From assembly GCA_015494035.1 (NCBI GenBank), contig WGBZ01000110.1:1-14393 (forward strand): a stretch of 14,393 nucleotides of DNA, written 5' to 3'. This stretch comes from Lysobacterales bacterium (lineage in GTDB: Bacteria > Pseudomonadota > Gammaproteobacteria > Xanthomonadales > Marinicellaceae). Below, in pieces: positions 8,744 through 14,393 of the stretch; position 1 is the stretch's first letter; each line of letters opens with the position of its first letter. A model generated the notes under the pieces. It ran no database searches, was not told where the DNA came from, and saw only the letters and a list, made by a program, of their open reading frames with translations. Position numbers and translations under genes: made by a program.

Positions 8744-8769
8744 CAAAGGGCGTCATAAGACACCCTTTG
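8744..8769 (-). terminator. Terminator-like hairpin between tRNA-Asp and ppiD
   Basis: On the minus strand CAAAGGGTGTC pairs with GACGCCCTTTG around a TTAT loop. That is 11 consecutive pairs including one G-U, followed by TCTTTATT. The hairpin starts 13 nt after the tRNA-Asp CCA end and lies 39 nt before the ppiD start. It probably ends or attenuates the tRNA transcript. The U-tract is interrupted, so some readthrough into ppiD is plausible. Confidence 0.6.
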
Positions 8770-8782
8770 GCTTTGAATGAGA

Positions 8783-8859
8783 TGGCGGAGCGGACGGGAC
8801 TCGAACCCGCGACCCCCGGCGTGACAGGCCGGTATTCTAACCAACTGAACTACCGCTCC
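8783..8859 (-). tRNA. tRNA-Asp (anticodon GUC)
   Basis: Complete 77-nt tRNA with an encoded CCA end (8783-8785 on the plus strand as TGG). The acceptor stem GGAGCGG pairs with CCGCTCC, and the discriminator base is G, as expected for tRNA-Asp. The anticodon GTC lies at 8825-8823, flanked by CCT..ACG. The T-loop GGGTTCGAGTCCC is standard. Apart from a few stem and D-loop positions it matches the E. coli tRNA-Asp sequence as I recall it. It lies downstream of tRNA-Val in the same orientation. Confidence 0.98.
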
Positions 8860-8943
8860 GAACTCTTTTTTTGCTTGCCGGTCAACCCGTTTAAAGTGAC
8901 CTGGCCAGAACCCTGTCTGTCTCATCAGCAGAGGGTGGGTTTG

Positions 8944-8991
8944 CGGTCTTTCGACCTGAAGTCGAACTGACCGTTGAGTGTTTGCACACTC
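8944..8991 (-). other. Two strong hairpins in the tRNA-Val/tRNA-Asp spacer
   Basis: The spacer between the tRNAs (8860-9000) holds two adjacent inverted repeats. The first, in transcript order, is GAGTGT-GCAA-ACACTC (8991-8976), a 6-bp stem with a GNRA-type tetraloop. The second has CGGTC/GACCG outer arms (8973-8969 and 8948-8944) and TTCGAC/GTCGAA inner arms (8966-8961 and 8955-8950) around a 5-nt loop. Neither is followed by a T-tract, so they are more likely processing or spacer structures than terminators. No known RNA family is recognised. Confidence 0.55.
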
Positions 8992-9000
8992 CCTGTTAAC

Positions 9001-9076
9001 TGGTGGGTGCTGAGGGGATCGAACCCCCGACCCTCGCCTTGTAAGGGCGATGCTCTCCCAGCTGAGCTAAGCACCC
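9001..9076 (-). tRNA. tRNA-Val (anticodon UAC)
   Basis: Complete 76-nt tRNA with encoded CCA (9001-9003 as TGG on the plus strand). The acceptor stem GGGTGCT pairs with AGCACCC and the discriminator is A. The D-arm AGCTCAGCTGGGAGAGC is canonical. The anticodon TAC is at 9043-9041 within CCTTACAAGG, and the T-loop is GGTTCGATCCC. Its 5' end is only 14 nt after the hupB stop codon, so its 5' end must be generated by RNase P from a longer transcript. Confidence 0.98.
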
Positions 9077-9090
9077 GTCGAAAAGGTCGC

Positions 9091-9363
9091 TTAGTTTACT
9101 GCATCCTTAAGGGCTTTGCCAGCCTTAAATGAAGGAACTTTTGCCGCTTTAATCTGGATGGTTTCACCAGTGCGCGGGTTACGTCCCTGACGGGCTGCGC
9201 GTTCCTTCACAGAGAAGGTTCCGAAACCGATCAAGCTCACACTATCCCCTTTTTTGAGTGCTTCAGTCACGCACTCAATCATCGCATCCAGGCATTCGCC
9301 ACAGGCAGCTTGTGACATTCCTGTCTTCTCAGCTACACACTTTACAAAATCACTTTTTTTCAT
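9091..9363 (-). CDS. hupB: DNA-binding protein HU-beta, cysteine-rich variant
   Basis: Small histone-like protein of exactly 90 residues that dimerises, bends DNA non-specifically and compacts the nucleoid. It starts at ATG 9363, with AAGGAG 7 nt upstream; the open frame continues further but without HU similarity. The helical dimerisation part (1-40) leads into the conserved [20 protein letters not shown] (39-58). The DNA-grasping arm [10 protein letters not shown] (60-69) includes Pro63, the residue that wedges between base pairs. The C-terminus [16 protein letters not shown] matches HU-beta closely. Unusually it has four cysteines (9, 21, 24 and 31), all in the N-terminal helical part, with 21 and 24 forming a CGEC motif. 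E. coli HU-beta, as I recall it, has none. The gene follows lon, as in many gammaproteobacteria, but the lon terminator and a 357-bp gap suggest its own promoter. Transcription likely runs on into tRNA-Val. Confidence 0.96.
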   Translation of the reverse strand: MKKSDFVKCVAEKTGMSQAACGECLDAMIECVTEALKKGDSVSLIGFGTFSVKERAARQGRNPRTGETIQIKAAKVPSFKAGKALKDAVN

Positions 9364-9453
9364 TATTGACTCCTTCTGAATTGAATAAACAACTATCGGA
9401 TGTGGCCGGTGTCCCCGCCGATATGGTGATAACCAATAGCTTCCGAACTGCGG

Positions 9454-9484
9454 ATTGTAAACCAATCAACAGTCCTTGTGCCAA
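9454..9484 (-). promoter_or_regulatory. Possible hupB promoter
   Basis: On the minus strand, -35-like TTGGCA (9484-9479) and -10-like TACAAT (9459-9454) are separated by 19 bp. The -10 matches five of six consensus bases, while the spacing is longer than optimal. It lies about 90 bp before the hupB ATG. No better candidate was seen in the gap. Confidence 0.3.
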
Positions 9485-9639
9485 TAAAATCAAGGGTTTT
9501 TCAGGCAATCGGCAGCAATTCACAAAACACGATTCAGAATGCGGCTTTTAGTTAGGTTGGTATCCTTTCATGGCTACAAAGAGCAGCAAAAACTGATGCA
9601 GCATGTTTACCGTCCCGCCTCTGAATTACCCCTACAAAC

Positions 9640-9670
9640 AAAAAAGCCCCGAATTGAGCGAGGCTTTTTT
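9640..9670 (-). terminator. Intrinsic terminator of lon
   Basis: On the minus strand GCCTCG pairs with CGGGGC (one G-U pair) around a 7-nt loop. The flanks are an A6 run before and a T6 run after. Plus-strand arms are 9640-9651 and 9659-9670. The middle pair is a wobble only when read on the minus strand and a mismatch on the plus strand. That supports use by lon, whose stop is 51 nt upstream. Confidence 0.9.
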
Positions 9671-9720
9671 GCGTCTAGAATGAATAGTCGCGCCCCATTC
9701 CCGGGCCACTCTGGGGCAAA

Positions 9721-12165
9721 TCAGTGGCTGACTGAGCCGATACCGGTTTTACCGCTTTTCTTGCTGGCGGCAATCACCGGCAGGATTTCCTCGGTCTCCA
9801 GCGCCTTGACCGGTTTTTTCAAGGCAATCTGCAATACCTCGTCAATGCTCTTGACCGGAACAATCTCAATGCCATCCAGAATTTGCTCAGGCATTTTTTC
9901 AAGGTCTTTGGCATTGTCTGCCGGGATCAGCACTGTCTTGATACCACCACGCAAGGCGGCCAGCAGTTTTTCCTTCAACCCACCGATTTCCAGCACGCGA
10001 CCGCGCAGGGTGATTTCTCCGGTCATGGCCACATCGGCACGAACCGGGTTCTGGGTCAATGCCGACACCAGCGCGGAGCACATGGCGATACCGGCACTGG
10101 GACCATCCTTGGGTGTGGCCCCTTCGGGCACGTGCACGTGAATGTCGGTTTTCTGAAACACTTCCGGCTTGATGCCCAGTGCATGCCGACGGGCACGGAC
10201 CACCGTCATGGCCGCCTGAATGGACTCTTTCATGACGTCACCCAGGTGACCGGTGAGCACTTGCTTGCCTGAGCCTTCCAGTACAGAGGCTTCAATCTGC
10301 AGCAGGTCACCACCCACTTCTGTCCAGGCCAGACCGGTAACGGTGCCCACTTCATCCTGCTTTTCCGCCAGGCCGAAGCTGAACGGCTTGACCCCCAGAA
10401 AGTCTTTCAGGTTTTTCGCGGTCACACTGATCTTGCCGGTGTCCAGCTGGGTCAGAATCTGCTTGACGGCCTTGCGGCAAATGCGCGAGATGGCCCGTTC
10501 CAGATTCCGCACACCAGCTTCACGCGTGTAATAACGTATGATATCGCGAATCGCCGTTTCACTGATTTTCAGCTCGGACTTCTTCAGCCCGGCGTTTTTT
10601 ACCTGCTTGGGCACCAAATAACGCTGGGCGATCTGGATTTTTTCCTGCTCGGTGTAACCGGGCAAGGTAATGATTTCCATCCGATCACGCAATGGGCCTG
10701 GGATATTCAGCGAATTGGCCGTGGCCACAAACATGACCTCGGACAGGTCAAAGTCGATTTCCAGGTAATGGTCGTTGAATGCGGCGTTCTGTTCAGGGTC
10801 CAGCACTTCCAGCAGGGCCGAGGCCGGATCGCCGCGAAAATCGTTGCTCATTTTATCCAGTTCATCCAGCACCATCAGCGGGTTGCTGGTGCCGGCTTTC
10901 TGGATGTTCTGAATAATGCGACCCGGCATGGAACCGATATAGGTTCGTCGATGGCCACGGATTTCGGCCTCATCGCGCACACCACCCAGGGACATGCGCA
11001 CAAAATCCCGGTTGGTGGCCTTGGCAATGGACTTGCCCAGCGAGGTCTTGCCCACACCCGGCGGCCCCACCAGGCATAGAATCGGGCCACGAATCTTGTC
11101 CATGCGCTGCTGCACGGCCAGGTATTCAAGAATGCGCTCCTTGACTTCTTCCAGGCCGTAGTGATCCTCATCCAGAATTTTGCGGGCATGCTCCAGATCC
11201 TTGTGGATTTCCTTGCGCTTGCCCCATGGCAATGCCGCCAGCGTTTCAAGGTAGTTGCGAACCACGGAGGCCTCGGCCGACATGGGAGGCATCATCTTGA
11301 GTTTTTTCAGCTCTGAATCGGCCTTTTTACGGGCGGCCTCACTCAGTGGCAGGGCCTCCAGCTGCTTTTCCAGCTCGGCAAAATCATCATTGGATTCGTC
11401 CAGTTCAGTCAGCTCTTTCTGAATCGCCTTGATTTGTTCATTCAGGTAGTACTCGCGCTGACTTTTTTCCATTTGATTCTTAACCCGGCCGCGGATTTTC
11501 TTTTCCATTTCCATCAGCTCGAGCTCGGACTCGATTTGACCCAGTACCGCTTCCATGCGCTCGGCTATGTCCGTAATTTCAAGAATTTTCTGTTTTTCAG
11601 GCAAGCCGATGCCAAGGTGTGCTGCGATGGTATCAGGCAAACGACCCAAGTCATCAATATTGGCCACAGTATTAATCAATTCACGCGGAACCTTCTTGTT
11701 GCGCTTGATATACTTTTCGAATCGGTCGCGCAAGGCCTTGGCCAGCACCGTGGCTGCGGTTTCACTGCTGTTCAACGTTTCTTCCAGCGGCTGATAGTCC
11801 AGCGTGTGGAAAAAGCCGTCGGCCGACAACTGGTTTAGGCGAACACGCTCGCCGCCTTCAATCAGCACCTTGTGGGTGCCATCAGGCAATTTGACCATTT
11901 GCAGGATGGAGGACAGGGTTCCCACCTGATACACGTCATCAATGCCAGGCTCGTCGTCCTGGGGGTCCTTTTGTGCCAGCAGAATTATGGGCAGGTTGTT
12001 CTGCATGGCGTATTCCAGCGCCTGAACAGATTTTTCCCGGCCAACAAATAGTGGCACCACCATGCCCGGGTAGACCACCACATCACGTAGCGCCAGTACC
12101 GGGGTGATTTGCTTTTCTCGTGTTTTTTGTTGGGTTGCTTCTTGTGTTTTCACTTCTGTCGTCAT
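9721..12165 (-). CDS. lon: ATP-dependent protease Lon
   Basis: Cytoplasmic AAA+ serine protease that degrades misfolded proteins and specific regulators; the active form is a homohexamer. The protein has 814 residues, with about 20 extra polar N-terminal residues and a short C-terminal tail compared with the 784 of E. coli. The order is LonN substrate domain (from about 20 to 215), a long helical linker (about 215-320), then the AAA+ module. This has Walker A GPPGVGKT (367-374), Walker B MVLDELDK (431-438) and GSMPGR (411-416). The protease domain carries the Ser-Lys dyad Ser690 in PKDGPSAGIAM and Lys733 in GGLKEKLLA. A Shine-Dalgarno-like AAGGA lies upstream of ATG 12165. A sigma32-like promoter and a clear terminator suggest a single-gene, heat-inducible unit between clpX and hupB. 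Confidence 0.98.
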   Translation of the reverse strand: MTTEVKTQEATQQKTREKQITPVLALRDVVVYPGMVVPLFVGREKSVQALEYAMQNNLPIILLAQKDPQDDEPGIDDVYQVGTLSSILQMVKLPDGTHKVLIEGGERVRLNQLSADGFFHTLDYQPLEETLNSSETAATVLAKALRDRFEKYIKRNKKVPRELINTVANIDDLGRLPDTIAAHLGIGLPEKQKILEITDIAERMEAVLGQIESELELMEMEKKIRGRVKNQMEKSQREYYLNEQIKAIQKELTELDESNDDFAELEKQLEALPLSEAARKKADSELKKLKMMPPMSAEASVVRNYLETLAALPWGKRKEIHKDLEHARKILDEDHYGLEEVKERILEYLAVQQRMDKIRGPILCLVGPPGVGKTSLGKSIAKATNRDFVRMSLGGVRDEAEIRGHRRTYIGSMPGRIIQNIQKAGTSNPLMVLDELDKMSNDFRGDPASALLEVLDPEQNAAFNDHYLEIDFDLSEVMFVATANSLNIPGPLRDRMEIITLPGYTEQEKIQIAQRYLVPKQVKNAGLKKSELKISETAIRDIIRYYTREAGVRNLERAISRICRKAVKQILTQLDTGKISVTAKNLKDFLGVKPFSFGLAEKQDEVGTVTGLAWTEVGGDLLQIEASVLEGSGKQVLTGHLGDVMKESIQAAMTVVRARRHALGIKPEVFQKTDIHVHVPEGATPKDGPSAGIAMCSALVSALTQNPVRADVAMTGEITLRGRVLEIGGLKEKLLAALRGGIKTVLIPADNAKDLEKMPEQILDGIEIVPVKSIDEVLQIALKKPVKALETEEILPVIAASKKSGKTGIGSVSH

Positions 12166-12334
12166 TTCTTCGTTTCCTTATACTTCGTCGTTACTTTTCT
12201 ATGTTTGTTTTAGCTGTGCAGAAATTGCGTCTCGGATCGAATTTGCTGCCTCCAGGCGGGCCGGTCCCAGTGGGAAGCCTCTTTCAACGTCAGCGTACTC
12301 CACGTCAAATGGCACTGTGTCTTTTACCTGGGAC

Positions 12335-12363
12335 TAATGGTGTCGAATGTGGCGTTTTTCAAG
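12335..12363 (-). promoter_or_regulatory. Sigma32-like (heat-shock) promoter of lon
   Basis: On the minus strand CTTGAAA (12363-12357) is a perfect match to the sigma32 -35 element. After 14 bp comes CACCATTA (12342-12335), a partial match to the -10 element CCCCATnT. Spacing is within the usual range. lon is a heat-shock gene in E. coli, which fits. The transcription start would be near 12328. Prediction only. Confidence 0.5.
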
Positions 12364-12431
12364 CCATAAAATTTCCTGTTACTGTTCCGGACTGAAGGTG
12401 CTTACCCGCAATGGCTGGAAAAAATTCCGCT

Positions 12432-12459
12432 AAAAAAAAGGAGCCATGACGACTCCTTT
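12432..12459 (-). terminator. Intrinsic terminator of clpX
   Basis: On the minus strand AAAGGAG (12459-12453) pairs with CTCCTTT (12443-12437) around a 9-nt loop. The hairpin runs into an uninterrupted T8 tract at 12439-12432. It begins 35 nt after the clpX stop codon. It separates clpX from lon. Confidence 0.92.
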
Positions 12460-12494
12460 CTCTTAATTCGCAATGGCTGGCCCTGGTGCAGGCT

Positions 12495-13739
12495 TCACGC
12501 CGAAGAACTCAGGTTTTCATAGATCACGTAGGGCTTGGCGTCTTCCTCGATCACCGCCCGATCTATCACAACCTTTTTGACATTTTTCATGTCCGGAAGT
12601 TCATACATGATGTCCAGCAGCGCCTTCTCCATGATGGTGCGCAGGCCACGCGCGCCGGTCTTTCGTTCCAGTGCCTTGTGGGCGATGGCCAACAGGGCAT
12701 CAGGACGGATTTCCAACTCCACGTTTTCCATATCAAACATGTGGGCAAACTGCTTGGTGATGGCATTTTTCGGCTCCTGAAGAATGCGGATGAGAGAATT
12801 TTCATCCAGGCGTTCCAGCGTCGCCACCACTGGTAAGCGGCCCACAAATTCAGGGATCAGGCCATACTTGACCAGATCATCCGGTTCCAGCTCTTCAAAA
12901 ACGGCCAGTTTGTCTTCATTTTCCTGCGGAGACGATACGTCCGCTGAAAAACCGATGCCGGATTTCTCCGAGCGTTGTTCAATGATTTTTTCCAGTCCGG
13001 AAAAGGCGCCACCGCAGATAAAAAGAATGTTCTTGGTGTCCACCTGCAGGAATTCCTGTTGCGGGTGTTTGCGCCCACCCTGGGGCGGCACCGATGCCAC
13101 AGTACCCTCAATGAGTTTCAGCAGGGCCTGTTGTACGCCTTCACCGGACACATCACGGGTGATGGACGGGTTGTCGGACTTGCGCGAAATCTTGTCAATT
13201 TCGTCGATATAGACGATGCCGGTCTGCGCTTTTTCGACGTCGTAATCGCATTTTTGCAATAGCTTCTGGATGATGTTTTCCACATCCTCCCCCACGTAAC
13301 CAGCCTCGGTCAAGGTGGTGGCATCGGCAATAGTGAAGGGCACATCCAGAATCCGCGCCAGCGTTTCGGCCAGCAGGGTCTTGCCCGAGCCAGTCGGTCC
13401 TACCAGCAGGATATTGCTTTTGGACAGCTCAATGTCGTCCTTGGCCTGATTGGACTGAATGCGTTTGTAGTGATTGTAAACCGCCACGGAAAGGATTTTT
13501 TTGGCCTTTTCCTGCCCAATCACGTAATCGTCCAGATGCTGGTGAATCTGTTTCGGTGAAGGCAGCTCCTTCATCCCTTCCGGGGTGGCCTCTTCCAGTT
13601 CATCGCGGATGATTTCGTTGCACAAATCGACGCATTCATCGCATATAAAGACACTGGGTCCTGCGATGAGCTTGCGGACTTCCTGCTGGCCTTTGCCGCA
13701 GAAATTGCAATAGAGGTTTTTTTCTTTTTCAGTAGTCAT
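12495..13739 (-). CDS. clpX: ClpX, ATP-dependent unfoldase subunit of ClpXP
   Basis: Hexameric AAA+ unfoldase of 414 residues that recognises tagged or specific substrates and threads them into ClpP. The N-terminal zinc-binding domain has Cys11, Cys14, Cys33 and Cys36. The AAA+ module shows Walker A GPTGSGKT (114-121), pore loop GYVGED (147-152), Walker [10 protein letters not shown] (175-183) with Asp179/Glu180, and the RKH loop (223-225). It also has the ClpP-docking IGF motif (262-264) and sensor 2 GARGLRT (362-368). Start ATG 13739 gives the family N-terminus [15 protein letters not shown]. The frame stays open upstream, but that region overlaps the promoter. No good ribosome binding site precedes the ATG. 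It lies 242 bp downstream of clpP on the same strand, with its own predicted promoter and terminator. Confidence 0.98.
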   Translation of the reverse strand: MTTEKEKNLYCNFCGKGQQEVRKLIAGPSVFICDECVDLCNEIIRDELEEATPEGMKELPSPKQIHQHLDDYVIGQEKAKKILSVAVYNHYKRIQSNQAKDDIELSKSNILLVGPTGSGKTLLAETLARILDVPFTIADATTLTEAGYVGEDVENIIQKLLQKCDYDVEKAQTGIVYIDEIDKISRKSDNPSITRDVSGEGVQQALLKLIEGTVASVPPQGGRKHPQQEFLQVDTKNILFICGGAFSGLEKIIEQRSEKSGIGFSADVSSPQENEDKLAVFEELEPDDLVKYGLIPEFVGRLPVVATLERLDENSLIRILQEPKNAITKQFAHMFDMENVELEIRPDALLAIAHKALERKTGARGLRTIMEKALLDIMYELPDMKNVKKVVIDRAVIEEDAKPYVIYENLSSSA

Positions 13740-13790
13740 GTGCTTCGTGTGCCGTGATTTGTCGTGCTGCCGTGTGTTCCTTCTGTCCGG

Positions 13791-13819
13791 AGTATAAAAC
13801 ATGCCGGGCAAAAACCCAA
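13791..13819 (-). promoter_or_regulatory. Sigma70-like promoter of clpX
   Basis: On the minus strand TTGGGT (13819-13814) and TATACT (13796-13791) are separated by exactly 17 bp. The -10 matches five of six positions and the -35 matches the key TTG. Transcription would start near 13784, giving a leader of about 45 nt before the clpX ATG. Confidence 0.55.
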
Positions 13820-13861
13820 AGATTGTCACGAAATCCAGGGGCTTTGATGCGCCAGACCGGC

Positions 13862-13876
13862 TCTGGGTTTCCCAGA
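13862..13876. repeat. Perfect 6-bp hairpin in the clpP-clpX gap
   Basis: TCTGGG-TTT-CCCAGA is a perfect inverted repeat upstream of the clpX promoter. No T-tract follows on either strand, so it is not a standard terminator. It could be a 3'-end or processing structure of the clpP message or an operator. A weaker bulged repeat, GACCGGC/GCCGTC (13918-13938), lies nearer the clpP stop. Confidence 0.35.
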
Positions 13877-13981
13877 TCGGCACTATGGGCACAAATTGTC
13901 ACTCGCTTTACACCTAAGACCGGCACTCAGGCCGTCTGATGGCATTGACAGGAGACAAAATGCGGGTGGGGCCGCTCAATT

Positions 13982-14393
13982 TCAAGAGCGGTGGCTGATC
14001 ACTTCATCGATCAGGCCATAGGCTTTGGCTTCCTCGGCACTGAAGAAGTTGTCGCGGTCGGTGTCCTGTTCAATGCGTTCCTTTGGCTGACCGGTGTGCT
14101 TGGCCATCAGGGCGTTGAGTTGATCACGCAGCTTCAGGACTTCACGGGCATGAATGTCAATGTCGGTGGCCTGGCCCTGAAAGCCACCCAGTGGCTGATG
14201 AATCATGACGCGGCTATTGGGCAAGGCGTAACGCTTGCCTTTGGTGCCGGCGGTCAAAAGGAAAGCGCCCATGCTGGCGGCCTGTCCCATGCAGATGGTG
14301 CTGACGTCCGGTTTGATAAACTGCATGGTGTCGTAGATGGCCATCCCGGCCGTGATGACGCCACCGGGGCTGTTAATGTAGAGGGAGATGTCC
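13982..14393 (-). CDS. clpP: ClpP, proteolytic subunit of ClpXP (5' end outside window)
   Basis: Serine peptidase that forms a barrel of two heptameric rings, fed by ClpX or ClpA. The last 137 codons are present and the frame is open to the window edge; family members usually have about 195-215 residues, so roughly a third is missing. Visible motifs are [20 protein letters not shown] at the start of the fragment and [11 protein letters not shown] with the nucleophilic serine. [18 protein letters not shown] carries the catalytic histidine, and [25 protein letters not shown] the third catalytic residue, an aspartate. All three residues are therefore in the visible part. The gene lies upstream of clpX, in the common clpP-clpX-lon order. 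No strong terminator is seen after it, so readthrough into clpX is possible besides the predicted clpX promoter. Confidence 0.97.
   Translation of the reverse strand, partial: DISLYINSPGGVITAGMAIYDTMQFIKPDVSTICMGQAASMGAFLLTAGTKGKRYALPNSRVMIHQPLGGFQGQATDIDIHAREVLKLRDQLNALMAKHTGQPKERIEQDTDRDNFFSAEEAKAYGLIDEVISHRS

Larger units (their letters stand above)
9364..9720. other. hupB-lon intergenic region (357 bp), no gene
   Basis: No credible coding sequence is seen here. It holds the lon terminator (9640-9670) and the hupB leader. A possible hupB promoter on the minus strand is TTGGCA (9484-9479) with TACAAT (9459-9454), but the spacer is 19 bp, so the pairing is doubtful. The predicted leader of roughly 85 nt contains a TATCGG/CCGATA inverted repeat (9394-9399 and 9418-9423, 18-nt spacer) that could fold near the ribosome binding site. 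The stretch 9490-9635 shows nothing I can interpret. Confidence 0.5.
12166..12494. other. lon-clpX intergenic region (329 bp), no gene
   Basis: This gap holds the clpX terminator (12432-12459), a sigma32-like lon promoter (12335-12363) and a predicted lon leader of about 160 nt. The palindrome TCCCA-G-TGGGA occurs at 12265-12275. GTCCCAG (12264-12270) also matches CTGGGAC (12328-12334) in inverted form; the latter sits at the predicted transcription start. No coding frame with family character is seen. Confidence 0.5.

Noticed and set aside
8734..8925. Minus-strand frame containing GAVVQLVRIPACHAGGRGFESRPLRH
   Set aside because: It is the sense-strand translation of tRNA-Asp and its flanks, another common artefact; it is not a gene.
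8767..8970. Plus-strand frame containing AERTGLEPATPGVTGRYSNQLNYRS
   Set aside because: This is the antisense translation of tRNA-Asp, a spurious protein often seen in databases.
8944..8991. Spacer hairpins as terminators between the tRNAs
   Set aside because: Neither hairpin is followed by a T-tract on the minus strand, and tRNA-Asp downstream has no evident promoter of its own.
9479..9490. Sigma54 promoter reading of TTGGCAC upstream of hupB on the minus strand
   Set aside because: No TTGC -12 element follows at the required spacing.
9539..10141. 200-codon plus-strand frame across the lon terminator and lon 3' end
   Set aside because: It crosses an intrinsic terminator and is mostly antisense to the conserved Lon protease domain.

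Overview
The window is an ordinary, gene-dense stretch of a gammaproteobacterial chromosome with mid-range base composition. The run clpP, clpX, lon, hupB, tRNA-Val, tRNA-Asp, ppiD, with fabI facing ppiD, is the order I recall from Pseudomonas and related orders. A CsiV-family gene directly after mfd points the same way. The genus cannot be fixed from the sequence alone. There are twelve protein genes, two of them cut by the window edges, and two tRNA genes. Every protein gene belongs to a recognisable family, and no mobile element, CRISPR array or toxin module is visible.

Region 1 (1-2293, plus strand): the 3' end of mfd (transcription-repair coupling factor), then a CsiV-type envelope protein whose stop codon overlaps the start of a YceI-like lipoprotein. 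A sigma70-like promoter precedes csiV, so the two envelope genes may form a unit separate from mfd. Region 2 (2400-5022, minus strand): rnhA, dnaQ and serS in that transcription order, giving RNase HI, the proofreading exonuclease of DNA polymerase III and seryl-tRNA synthetase. Region 3 (5068-6711, plus strand): gloB, divergent from rnhA across only 45 bp, then fabI. A strong bidirectional terminator separates fabI from the convergent ppiD.

Region 4 (6806-14393, minus strand): an envelope and cytoplasmic protein quality-control block. In transcription order it holds clpP (partial), clpX, lon, hupB, tRNA-Val(UAC), tRNA-Asp(GUC) and ppiD. ClpX unfolds substrates for ClpP, Lon is an independent AAA+ protease, and PpiD is a membrane-anchored periplasmic chaperone. 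clpX and lon each end in a clear intrinsic terminator. clpX has a sigma70-like promoter of its own, and lon is preceded by a sigma32-like (heat-shock) promoter. hupB runs into tRNA-Val after only 14 nt, so the HU mRNA and the two tRNAs are probably made as one transcript.

I found no undescribed system. The points most worth a second look are an HU-beta protein with four cysteines, including a CxxC; the apparent hupB-tRNA-tRNA co-transcript with a hairpin-rich spacer and a terminator-like hairpin ahead of ppiD; the overlapping csiV-yceI lipoprotein pair; and small inverted repeats in the gloB/rnhA and gloB/fabI gaps.
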